In this document: in pieces, positions 1 through 5,370 of the stretch
Numbering within the stretch: the stretch's first letter is position 1
Layout: each line of letters starts with the position of its first letter
Assembly (NCBI GenBank): GCA_021780055.1
Contig: JAJXZM010000028.1
Location: 1 to 7,349, forward strand
Direction of reading: 5' to 3'
Length of the DNA stretch: 7,349 nucleotides
Source: Acidobacteriota bacterium
GTDB taxonomy: Bacteria > Acidobacteriota > Terriglobia > UBA7540
Program-made: the position numbers and the translations under genes
Notes under the pieces: model-generated
Told to the model about the DNA's origin: nothing
Seen by the model: the letters and a program-made list of their open reading frames with translations, nothing else
Databases searched by the model: none

Positions 1-2
1 GC

Positions 3-1286
3 ATTCACCGCCAGGTGGCGCTTTACACCTGCCCGCAGACGCACATTGAAGACATTACTGTCACCACGGAGATCGACGGACAGGATGGCGTCGTCAAGAT
101 GACTGCGCAGGCGAGCAGGGCGTGGAACGGCAAGGGACGGGCCGTCATCGAGAGCGGCCCCGGCGCTCCAGTCACCGCTGAACTTGACTTCGCAAACGGT
201 GCCGCTCACGCGGAATTGCGTTTGCCTTCGGCGCGCTTCTGGTCTCCTGATCATCCGAATCTCTATCCGCTCACCGTTGAACTGCTCGAATCCGGAAAGC
301 CGTTTGACGACTACAGGCTTGAGATCGGCGTGCGAACCTTCACCCTCAGCGGCGAACAGCTTATGCTGAACGGCCAGCCCATCAAGTTGCGTGGCTTTGG
401 CAAGCACGAAGATTTTCCGCTGCACGGCAAGGGCCTCGACGGCCCGCAACTGGTGCGCGACTACGAATTGCTGAAATGGGTGGGCGCGAACTCCTACCGC
501 ACGTCTCACTATCCCTACTCGGAAGAAGCAATGGAACTGGCCGACCGCTACGGGATCATGATCATTGACGAAATTCCGGCGGTGGGACTGAACTTCTCTG
601 AGAGCGAGGAGTTCGTTCAGGCATGGACCCGCATGGCCAGCAGCCAGCTTCGCAGCCTGATCGCGCGGGACAAGAACCATCCGAGCGTCGTCATGTGGTC
701 CGTCGCCAACGAGCCTGGCGCGGGCCGCCCGCTCTCCGGTCAGACGGCTGGCAAGAGTGCCGTCGCAGCCGGTGACCGCTACTTCAACCAGCAGGTGGGA
801 CTGGCCCACAAGCTGGACCCCACGCGCCCCGTCACGTTTGCCTCCGTGCAGGGCGGGCCGGCGGAGTGGCTCGCACACGTGGACGTGGTGGCCCTCAACC
901 GCTACTACGGCTGGTACGTGGTGGGCGGCCAGCTGGACGTGGCCATCAAAGCGCTTGAGAAGGAACTCGACTTGCTCCACACTTCCTACCCGAAGCCCAT
1001 GATCTTCACCGAATTCGGAGCGGAGGCGTTGCCGGGTTCGCACAGTGATCCGCCGGAAATGTGGACGGAAGAATATCAGTCAGAGATGATCAGCCGCTAT
1101 CTCGACGTTGCGGCAGCACGGTCCTACATGGCGGGAACGCTGATGTGGTGCTTTGCGGACTTCAAAACCTCGCAGAGCATCATCCGCACCAACAGCATGA
1201 ACAATAAGGGCGTCTTCACGCGCGAGCGCCGCCCCAAACAAGCCGCGCACATGCTGCACAAACGGTGGGGTGGGAAAGCTACGTAG
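3..1286 (+). CDS. uidA: Beta-glucuronidase, GH2 family (5' end outside window)
   Basis: Hydrolyses terminal beta-D-glucuronides, releasing glucuronate. The frame is open to the left edge: IHRQ precedes the GTG at 15 and matches the interior IHRxV segment of E. coli UidA, so that GTG is a valine codon and roughly 180 N-terminal residues (the sugar-binding jelly-roll) are missing. Counting from the GTG codon, residues 10-110 are the immunoglobulin-like sandwich and 115-420 the TIM barrel. Visible landmarks are RGFGKHED (126-133), GANSYRTSHYPY (157-168), the acid/base Glu in ANEP (E233, codon 711-713), LNRYYGWY (294-301) and the nucleophile in FTEFG (E333, codon 1011-1013). The N396-x-K398 pair in MNNKG is what selects the uronate carboxylate, and it separates glucuronidases from beta-galactosidases. 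The active-site loop after VGLNF is about 15 residues shorter than in E. coli UidA. No downstream partner: the next gene converges from the right. Confidence 0.93.
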   Translation: MHRQVALYTCPQTHIEDITVTTEIDGQDGVVKMTAQASRAWNGKGRAVIESGPGAPVTAELDFANGAAHAELRLPSARFWSPDHPNLYPLTVELLESGKPFDDYRLEIGVRTFTLSGEQLMLNGQPIKLRGFGKHEDFPLHGKGLDGPQLVRDYELLKWVGANSYRTSHYPYSEEAMELADRYGIMIIDEIPAVGLNFSESEEFVQAWTRMASSQLRSLIARDKNHPSVVMWSVANEPGAGRPLSGQTAGKSAVAAGDRYFNQQVGLAHKLDPTRPVTFASVQGGPAEWLAHVDVVALNRYYGWYVVGGQLDVAIKALEKELDLLHTSYPKPMIFTEFGAEALPGSHSDPPEMWTEEYQSEMISRYLDVAAARSYMAGTLMWCFADFKTSQSIIRTNSMNNKGVFTRERRPKQAAHMLHKRWGGKAT

Positions 1287-1291
1287 GGCGC

Positions 1292-1311
1292 AGCCTTTGG
1301 CTCTACTTTTT
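1292..1311 (+). terminator. Possible weak terminator after the beta-glucuronidase
   Basis: Six bases after the stop codon lies an AGCC-TTT-GGCT inverted repeat (1292-1302), followed by CTACTTTTT. The stem is only 4 bp, though G/C-rich, and the T-run starts three to four bases beyond it. It sits between convergent genes, where a terminator is expected. The assignment is weak. Confidence 0.3.
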
Positions 1312-1384
1312 GCAAAAGGGCACTGATTCACAGGTGCAGCTACCTGCGACAGCTCATGTATCGGCGCAGAATGATACCGTAACG

Positions 1385-2629
1385 CTAAGCCCCTTCGCCC
1401 CAGGCCGGGTCCCACGCCAGCTTCTTGCCCGCCTTGAGAGCGAGGTTGCCGATCCAGGAAGTGCGCGCCGCCTCAAAACCGGCCTCGACCGGCGCGTTCG
1501 GGGTCTTGCGCGTACGGACACAATCCAGGAAGTTCTGAATGTGTTCGATGGTCCCGTCGTGCAGGGACTCCGCAAGGATTTCCGGCTTGGGATGCTGAGT
1601 GCCCGGCTCCCACTTTTCACCCGTGGGATAAAAGGCCAGCCGCGTGCGGTTGATCTTGAGTGCGCCGTTGGTGCCGCGGAACGTGATGCCGCCGTCGTCA
1701 ATGCCGTCGCAGAGCGCGCCGGTGAAAGTCACCATAAAGTTTTGTGGGAATTCGTAAGCCGCCGTGATCGTGTCAGGGCACTGCCAGTTCATCAGGTAGA
1801 GATCGCCGGCGGTGGTGGCCGTTTTGGGCGCGGGCTGGTTGGTGTACCACTGGATGACATCGATCCAGTGCGTCAGCAGATCGGTGAGAATGCCGCCGCC
1901 GAAATCCCAGTAGAAGCGCCACCACGCAAACTTCTCTTTGCTAAAAGGCTGCATGGACGCGTCGCCCAGCCACGCCTTCCAGTTCAGCTGTGCCTGGTCC
2001 ACGCTGGGCAGGGCGTTCCATCCTTCGGCGGAATAATAGTTCTGATACCAGTAAGTGTGCACAAAGCTCAGCTTCCCGAGCTTGCCCGACTCCACCAGTT
2101 GTTTGCCCAGAACGTAGTGCGGCCAGCTCCGCTGCTGCATGCCCACCTGCACGATGCGATTAGTTTCACGCACGGCACGAAAGATCTCCGCGCCTTCGGG
2201 GATGGAATGGACCAGGGGTTTTTCGCAGTAGGCGTCCTTGCCGGCGTGCACAGCGTCAATCAGCATCTGCTTGTGCCAGTGGTCGGGTGCGCCGATCACC
2301 ACCACGTCAATGTCCTTGCGCTCAAGCACGGCACGATAATCTTCCGCGCCAGTGGCTTTGGGTCCGGCTATCTTCATCCCGGCGCGACGGTGCGGACCGT
2401 AAACGTCACAGACCTCTACAATCTCCACCAAGGGCTGCTTAACAAAAATCGACGCCAGATATCGCGCTCGTTCTCCGCTGCCCAGCACGGCAACACGGAT
2501 GCGGTCATTCGCGCCCAGCACGCGCGCCGGCGCGAGGCCCTTCATCGCAGCCGCGCCAGCTGTGACGAAGGCCGTCTCCTTCAGAAACTCCCGCCTTGAT
2601 ACCGCTCCCTTGGCTTTGCCCTGTTCCAT
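1385..2629 (-). CDS. Gfo/Idh/MocA family oxidoreductase with Tat signal
   Basis: An NAD(P)-dependent sugar or polyol dehydrogenase-type protein, probably exported folded by the twin-arginine system with cofactor bound. The 414-residue product opens with SRREFLK (11-17), a textbook Tat motif, then a short Ala/Gly-rich hydrophobic stretch to about residue 36. The Rossmann fold begins at IRVAVLGSGERA (about 44-55). Its third glycine is replaced by Ala (GxGxxA), which is tolerated in the family. The family hallmark EKP is at 136-138, and the C-terminal-domain motif GGGILTDLLTH at 244-254 supplies the conserved Asp and His. Length is usual for the Tat-bearing subfamily. The ATG at 2629 is chosen over an in-frame start at 2674 because AGGAGG lies 6 nt before it and it places the Tat motif near the N-terminus. 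GH109 glycosidases share this fold, but the EKP lysine favours a dehydrogenase. The substrate cannot be read from sequence. It converges with the beta-glucuronidase, 98 bp away. Confidence 0.92.
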   Translation of the reverse strand: MEQGKAKGAVSRREFLKETAFVTAGAAAMKGLAPARVLGANDRIRVAVLGSGERARYLASIFVKQPLVEIVEVCDVYGPHRRAGMKIAGPKATGAEDYRAVLERKDIDVVVIGAPDHWHKQMLIDAVHAGKDAYCEKPLVHSIPEGAEIFRAVRETNRIVQVGMQQRSWPHYVLGKQLVESGKLGKLSFVHTYWYQNYYSAEGWNALPSVDQAQLNWKAWLGDASMQPFSKEKFAWWRFYWDFGGGILTDLLTHWIDVIQWYTNQPAPKTATTAGDLYLMNWQCPDTITAAYEFPQNFMVTFTGALCDGIDDGGITFRGTNGALKINRTRLAFYPTGEKWEPGTQHPKPEILAESLHDGTIEHIQNFLDCVRTRKTPNAPVEAGFEAARTSWIGNLALKAGKKLAWDPAWGEGA

Positions 2630-2635
2630 GGTTCT

Positions 2636-2641
2636 CCTCCT
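2636..2641 (-). promoter_or_regulatory. Ribosome binding site fixing the oxidoreductase start
   Basis: On the minus strand a perfect AGGAGG precedes the ATG at 2629 by 6 nt. This decides against the longer reading frame that begins at 2674, which would put 15 extra residues before the Tat signal. Confidence 0.85.
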
Positions 2642-2714
2642 GATCAGATGAAGACCTGCTCCCCGTGACCGCAAAGAGAAGTAACACAGAATCGCTCGTG
2701 CCGCAACAACCTTT

Positions 2715-2743
2715 GCCCTTGGGCGATACCCCCGTCGGGAGGG
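2715..2743 (-). terminator. G/C-rich inverted repeats after the cysteine-rich gene
   Basis: Just past the stop at 2747 the minus strand can form CTCCC-GAC-GGGGG (2729-2741, one T-G pair). A second element further on is the perfect palindrome GCCCTTGGGC (2715-2724). Neither is followed by a T-run, so intrinsic termination is doubtful. They may simply be structured spacer before the next gene's ribosome binding site. Confidence 0.22.
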
Positions 2744-2746
2744 AGA

Positions 2747-3136
2747 TTACTGTTTTGGACGTTGGTGAGAAATCATGGCCTCGGTGCATGACTCACAGAA
2801 ATAGCCATCTCCTTTGGTCGAGTAACACTCCTCAGAAAGTCTGATGACGCGATTGCAATTTGAGCATCGCGATGGTTCGTACGCCGGAGGGTTTTGAAGC
2901 TTCACGAAGTTGAATTCATTTGTTCCGTACCAGACGTACATTTCGGTTTTGAAGCTCTTCCTGCACTTCTCGCAGTCTCTCCAATCACCTTTGTGGCCCT
3001 CGGTATAGTGATAACCGCAGAGCGTGTAGCGCCTGTGGTTCCTGTGGCAACTGTTCGTGGCATAAGAGAACATTACGTACGTGTCTTCGTCATCGCGAAT
3101 CCAATTGCCACAGCTCCCTCCCTCGTTTCCGATCAT
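2747..3136 (-). CDS. Small cysteine-rich, probable zinc-binding protein of unknown function
   Basis: I do not recognise a named family. The 129-residue product has ten cysteines: C9, C30, C40, C55/C58 (CEKC), C91/C94 (CSNC), C104 and C114/C117 (CESC). Histidines 31, 34, 43 and 48 lie beside the first group. This reads as two zinc-ribbon or treble-clef-like modules: residues 30-62 (C..H..C..H..CxxC) and 91-117 (CxxC-9-C-9-CxxC, with GDGYFC before the last pair). The linker (63-90) is aromatic and rich in Asn/Phe/Tyr. There is no signal peptide or membrane segment, so it is probably cytoplasmic. G+C is about 50% (hand count over 2761-3130) against about 60% next door, hinting at separate origin. 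The start is uncertain: AAGGAGG abuts the ATG with zero spacing, and the next in-frame Met is residue 22 with no ribosome binding site. It overlaps the dehydrogenase remnant's frame by 47 nt, so translational coupling is possible. Confidence 0.7.
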   Translation of the reverse strand: MIGNEGGSCGNWIRDDEDTYVMFSYATNSCHRNHRRYTLCGYHYTEGHKGDWRDCEKCRKSFKTEMYVWYGTNEFNFVKLQNPPAYEPSRCSNCNRVIRLSEECYSTKGDGYFCESCTEAMISHQRPKQ

Positions 3137-3143
3137 CCTCCTT
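3137..3143 (-). promoter_or_regulatory. Shine-Dalgarno sequence directly abutting an ATG
   Basis: The minus strand reads AAGGAGG immediately followed by ATG. It is a perfect anti-16S match, but the spacing is 0 nt instead of the 6 nt seen at three other genes in this window. No alternative ATG, GTG or TTG in frame lies at normal distance. Initiation here may be poor, or may depend on ribosomes arriving from the overlapping upstream frame that ends at 3090. Confidence 0.5.
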
Positions 3144-3164
3144 GATGACCGTGATTTCAGTCAT

Positions 3165-3344
3165 AGGCCTTGGGTTTGTCGCAGCACTTCTTTGGACCCG
3201 GACGAGTGCCTCACCGGCCCGGAGTTCAGGTATGGGGGCATCCTCGTATACCAGTTTTTCGGGATCACCCCTCGCATGCGTGCGGACGGCCTTCATGGCC
3301 GGAGGCGTTTGCACGGGATTCCAGTTCGTTGGCTGGGAATTCAA
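3165..3344 (-). pseudogene. N-terminal remnant of an MDR alcohol dehydrogenase / quinone oxidoreductase
   Basis: The minus-strand frame contains MKAVRTHARG...LVYEDAPIPELRAGEALVRVQ, the first beta strands of the GroES-like domain of zinc-type or quinone-reductase-like medium-chain dehydrogenases (normally about 310-350 residues). The resemblance fades after SAATNP, where family members read roughly AAGVNP followed by a D/W or D/T segment. The frame then continues 25 residues without family character and stops at 3090-3092. No cofactor-binding domain (GGxGxVG) appears anywhere in the window. The likely original start is the ATG at 3296 or the TTG at 3344, neither with a clear ribosome binding site. 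I place the break near 3165, just before the cysteine-rich gene's leader. It may still be transcribed, but it cannot encode a working dehydrogenase. Identification as MDR rests on about 45 residues. Confidence 0.68.
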
Positions 3345-3384
3345 TCAGGAATACCCCACAGTCTGTAGAGTTCAGCGCAAGCTC

Positions 3385-4371
3385 TCACCGGTTGACCACC
3401 TTCATCCCTCCTTCCGGGTAGCGGTCACCGGCGGCGAAACCTTTGGGCGCGGCTTCGTCGATCCGCTTGAGTTCTTCCGCAGTCAGACTGATTTCGAGCG
3501 CAGCCAGGTTTTCTTCCAGGTGGGGTCTGTGGCTGCTTCCTGGAATAGGAACCATATCTTTTCCCTGGGCCAGCACCCATGCGAGCGCCAGTTGCGAGGG
3601 CTTGCAGCCTTTCTCGCGTGCCATTTCCTCAATGCGCCGCACAAGATCCAGGTTGCGCTGGAAGTTCTCTCCCTGGAAGCGCGGATTATTCCGCCGCCAG
3701 TCGCCCGGCTCAAGATCGTCGGGACTCTTGAACCTCCCGGTCAGGAAGCCGCGTCCGAGCGGGCTGTAAGGCACAAAGGTGATTCCCAGCTCGCGGCACA
3801 GTGGAATGAGTTCGTCTTCCGGGTCGCGGCTCCACAACGAATACTCAGTCTGCAGGGCGCTGATGGGATGCGCCTTGTGCGCACGGCGGATGGTTGCGGG
3901 CGCAGCCTCCGAAAGCCCCAGACATCGCACCTTGCCCTCTTCCACTAGACGCGACATGGCCCCTACCGTCTCCTCGATGGGCACGTTGACGTCCACTCGG
4001 TGTTGGTAATAAAGGTCAATGGTCTCAATTCCCAGCCGCCGCAGGCTGGCCTCGCACGCCTGCTTAACGTATTCAGGCCTTCCGTTGATCCCGATGAAAT
4101 TCCCGGCAGCGTCGCGTACATTGGCGAACTTGGTGGCCAGCACCACCTTGTCCCGGCGGCCTCGGAGGGCCTTGCCCACCAGAACCTCATTTCTTCCGTT
4201 GCCGTAGACGTCAGCCGTGTCGAGAAAGTTCACCTCCATATCGAGCGCGCGATGGATGACATCAATGGATTCCTGATCGTCCCGCGTTCCGTAAAACTCC
4301 GACATGCCCATGCAACCAAGCCCCAAGGCTGACAATGAAAACGAACTATGGCCGAGCCTCCGCATTCGCAT
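3385..4371 (-). CDS. Aldo/keto reductase (AKR, probably AKR13-like)
   Basis: A cytoplasmic NADPH-dependent reductase of aldehydes or ketones, 328 residues, full length. It opens with [23 protein letters not shown], typical of the AKR13/YakC-like group. The catalytic tetrad is complete: D51 and Y56 (FLDTADVYG), K81 (LATKFA) and H124 (YYQHRVD). The strand motifs [15 protein letters not shown] and [12 protein letters not shown] follow in barrel order. The cofactor-phosphate region reads [14 protein letters not shown] (about 276-288), with Ser-His where many relatives carry Lys or Arg, so NADPH preference is probable but not certain. The ATG at 4371 is chosen over an in-frame TTG at 4380: AGGAAGG ends 9 nt before the ATG but would abut the TTG. 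Another ATG two codons in (4365) is possible. It has its own promoter and reads toward the dehydrogenase remnant 40 bp beyond its stop. The physiological substrate cannot be read from sequence. Confidence 0.93.
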   Translation of the reverse strand: MRMRRLGHSSFSLSALGLGCMGMSEFYGTRDDQESIDVIHRALDMEVNFLDTADVYGNGRNEVLVGKALRGRRDKVVLATKFANVRDAAGNFIGINGRPEYVKQACEASLRRLGIETIDLYYQHRVDVNVPIEETVGAMSRLVEEGKVRCLGLSEAAPATIRRAHKAHPISALQTEYSLWSRDPEDELIPLCRELGITFVPYSPLGRGFLTGRFKSPDDLEPGDWRRNNPRFQGENFQRNLDLVRRIEEMAREKGCKPSQLALAWVLAQGKDMVPIPGSSHRPHLEENLAALEISLTAEELKRIDEAAPKGFAAGDRYPEGGMKVVNR

Positions 4372-4380
4372 TTTCTTCAA

Positions 4381-4387
4381 CCTTCCT
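4381..4387 (-). promoter_or_regulatory. Ribosome binding site of the aldo/keto reductase
   Basis: The minus strand reads AGGAAGG 9 nt before the ATG at 4371. It directly touches the upstream TTG at 4380, which argues for the ATG as the real start. Confidence 0.65.
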
Positions 4388-4401
4388 CTCTTCTCAATGA
4401 A

Positions 4402-4411
4402 TGAACGTTCA
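4402..4411. promoter_or_regulatory. TGAACGTTCA palindrome, operator candidate
   Basis: A perfect 10-bp palindrome covers the expected transcription start of the reductase, directly downstream of its -10 box and sharing one base with it. A repressor bound here would block that promoter. The half-site resembles those of TetR-family regulators, which often control reductases. No regulator gene is in the window, so the assignment is inferential. Confidence 0.4.
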
Positions 4412-4439
4412 GCATAACACCCGGTCCGTACCCGCTCAA
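4411..4439 (-). promoter_or_regulatory. Promoter of the aldo/keto reductase
   Basis: On the minus strand TTGAGC (4434-4439) and TATGCT (4411-4416) are separated by exactly 17 bp. Each matches the sigma-70 consensus at 4 of 6 bases, and TGT precedes the -10 box as an extended -10. Transcription would start near 4404, about 33 nt before the ATG. A perfect TTGACA also exists upstream (4487-4492, minus) but has no -10 partner at the right distance. Confidence 0.55.
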
Positions 4440-4531
4440 TGTTTGCAGGTGAACTTGCGGTGCGGCAATGCTTTTCAAATGAACCATGTCAAAGAGTGAT
4501 GCGTATCAATGATTATGCCGCGCCAAATCTC

Positions 4532-4560
4532 TTCCCGAACTGCGTTGCGGCTGCGATAAA
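4532..4560 (+). promoter_or_regulatory. Possible promoter of the membrane-anchored protein gene
   Basis: TTCCCG (4532-4537) and GATAAA (4555-4560) lie 17 bp apart, with TGC before the latter forming an extended -10. The -35 is poor (3 of 6). Overlapping TAAAAT at 4557-4562 is a better -10 but has worse spacing. The start of transcription would fall about 20 nt before the gene's first codon. Confidence 0.35.
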
Positions 4561-4573
4561 ATGCTCCCTTAAG

Positions 4574-4580
4574 AAAGGAG
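4574..4580 (+). promoter_or_regulatory. Ribosome binding site deciding a TTG start
   Basis: AAAGGAG sits 6 nt before the TTG at 4587. The next in-frame Met codons lie well inside the transmembrane segment or beyond, so this site supports TTG initiation. Confidence 0.75.
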
Positions 4581-4586
4581 ATCAAT

Positions 4587-5171
4587 TTGGTTAATTCACC
4601 TGCGCCCGTTGGGTCTCAGCGGAAGCCGCTGGATAAGCACGTGGTCTGGGCGATCCTGCTTGTGATCGCCTTCATTATCGCTTCCGGTATCTTCATGGTC
4701 TGGTTCGGACTGCGAATTCTTTCCCATAGCATCCACGTCCAGGTTGCGGAAACCAATCAGGACCGAAAAGTGGTCACGGTCAAGACGCCTCTGGGCAACA
4801 TGCAAATCGCCAAAGACCAGAACGCGAGCGAACTGGAGCTCGGACTTCCGATTTATCCGGGCGCTACGCGGGCTACCGATTCCTCTGACGACAACTCGGT
4901 TTCCGTCACCTTCAACCTGCCGAATGAAACAAATCTTCGCATTGCCGCGGCGAAATTCAACACTCCTGACCCTGTCAGCAAGGTCGAGACGTTCTACAAA
5001 CAGCAACTGGGCAATGAAACAACCAGCTTCACCCGGACCGACAGCGAAGGCAAAGTCGTGTTCGAGATTGAGTCCGGAGAGCAGCACAAGATTGTCTCGC
5101 TCAAGCCGCATGACGGCGGAACGCGCATCGCATTGGTGAAGATTTTCCACGGTGAGGCGGAACCAAACTGA
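4587..5171 (+). CDS. Membrane-anchored protein of unknown function, single N-terminal transmembrane helix
   Basis: The 194-residue product starts with a short basic cytoplasmic tail (QRKPLDKH, to residue 18). One long hydrophobic helix follows (about 19-45, with WAILLVIAFIIASGIF), then a ~150-residue hydrophilic domain that should lie outside the cytoplasmic membrane. That domain contains LGLPIYPGA (85-93) and later AAKFNTPDPVSKVETFYKQQLG-type sequence (120-142), where a 'Dp...V..FYk..L' helix follows the YPGA strand. I have an impression of similar YPGA-containing anchored proteins in acidobacteria but cannot name a domain or function. There is no lipobox and no cysteine at all. The start is TTG, supported by AAAGGAG at 6 nt spacing. 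It is a single gene between a divergent reductase and rocA, with no sign of an operon. Confidence 0.85.
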   Translation: MVNSPAPVGSQRKPLDKHVVWAILLVIAFIIASGIFMVWFGLRILSHSIHVQVAETNQDRKVVTVKTPLGNMQIAKDQNASELELGLPIYPGATRATDSSDDNSVSVTFNLPNETNLRIAAAKFNTPDPVSKVETFYKQQLGNETTSFTRTDSEGKVVFEIESGEQHKIVSLKPHDGGTRIALVKIFHGEAEPN

Positions 5172-5196
5172 ACCCTTTCCGATAGGTATTGTTTTG

Positions 5197-5223
5197 GGCG
5201 GTTCCCGGCGCTCGGTTCCCGCC
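5197..5223 (+). terminator. Possible hairpin built on a 9-bp direct repeat
   Basis: GGCGG (5197-5201) can pair with CCGCC (5219-5223), with an inner CCG-GCGCT-CGG stem (5205-5215). The segment also contains CGGTTCCCG twice (5199-5207 and 5213-5221). It follows the membrane-protein stop by 25 bp, but no T-run follows the stem, so classical intrinsic termination is unlikely. Confidence 0.25.
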
Positions 5224-5274
5224 GTGCACGAAGGTGCCTGCAGGTCCCTTCAAGGCTAGTATTCACATTTTGCC

Positions 5275-5288
5275 TGCCGGATCCGGCA
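5275..5288. repeat. Perfect 14-bp palindrome upstream of rocA
   Basis: TGCCGGATCCGGCA is its own reverse complement. It is centred about 51 bp before the -10 box, a plausible position for an activator or a looping repressor. A related imperfect element with TGCC and GGCG arms (5311-5321) lies inside the promoter spacer. Confidence 0.45.
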
Positions 5289-5305
5289 CTTTAACTGTTT
5301 ATCAC

Positions 5306-5335
5306 TTACCTGCCATCTGGCGGGATCGATATAAT
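5306..5335 (+). promoter_or_regulatory. Promoter of rocA
   Basis: A perfect TATAAT (5330-5335) lies 18 bp after TTACCT (5306-5311, 3 of 6 for a -35). Transcription would start near 5342, leaving a leader of about 28 nt to the ATG. The weak -35 together with an inverted repeat in the spacer (GCCA at 5312-5315, TGGC at 5318-5321) suggests a regulated promoter. Confidence 0.6.
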
Positions 5336-5357
5336 GTTTGTTTCAGGGGGGAAACCA

Positions 5358-5364
5358 AAGGGGG
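5358..5364 (+). promoter_or_regulatory. Ribosome binding site of rocA
   Basis: AAGGGGG ends 6 nt before the ATG at 5371. It excludes the upstream in-frame TTG at 5338, which lies at or before the predicted transcription start. Confidence 0.7.
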
Positions 5365-5370
5365 ACTCGA

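Noticed and set aside
1307..1318. TTTTGCAAAA palindrome after the beta-glucuronidase
   Set aside because: An A/T palindrome of this length is likely by chance. Its T-run is better explained as part of the weak terminator.
1331..1346. Inverted repeat CAGGT-6-ACCTG between the two convergent genes
   Set aside because: The 5-bp stem has no T-run on either strand and is too short to distinguish from chance.
1265..2599. A 444-codon open frame on the plus strand, opposite the Gfo/Idh/MocA gene
   Set aside because: It is the antisense shadow of a clearly recognisable gene with all family motifs. Its translation shows no domain, and its ATG overlaps the end of the beta-glucuronidase without a ribosome binding site.
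2630..2674. Longer oxidoreductase start at 2674
   Set aside because: It would place 15 residues ahead of the Tat signal and bypass the perfect AGGAGG before the ATG at 2629.
2747..3136. Cysteine-rich gene as part of a toxin-antitoxin or defence module
   Set aside because: There is no partner gene, nuclease motif or defence neighbour. The zinc-knuckle pattern alone does not support such a role.
3142..3948. A 268-codon plus-strand frame across the dehydrogenase remnant and the aldo/keto reductase
   Set aside because: It is antisense to the reductase with its complete catalytic tetrad. The translation is low-information and has no recognisable fold.
5237..5345. A CRISPR-like array suggested by 36-bp periodic CCTGC
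   Set aside because: Only five bases are shared between units; real CRISPR repeats are over 20 bases and nearly identical. No cas genes are present.
5338..5370. TTG at 5338 as an earlier start for rocA
   Set aside because: It lies 2 nt after the -10 box, before the expected transcription start, and has no ribosome binding site. The ATG at 5371 has one.
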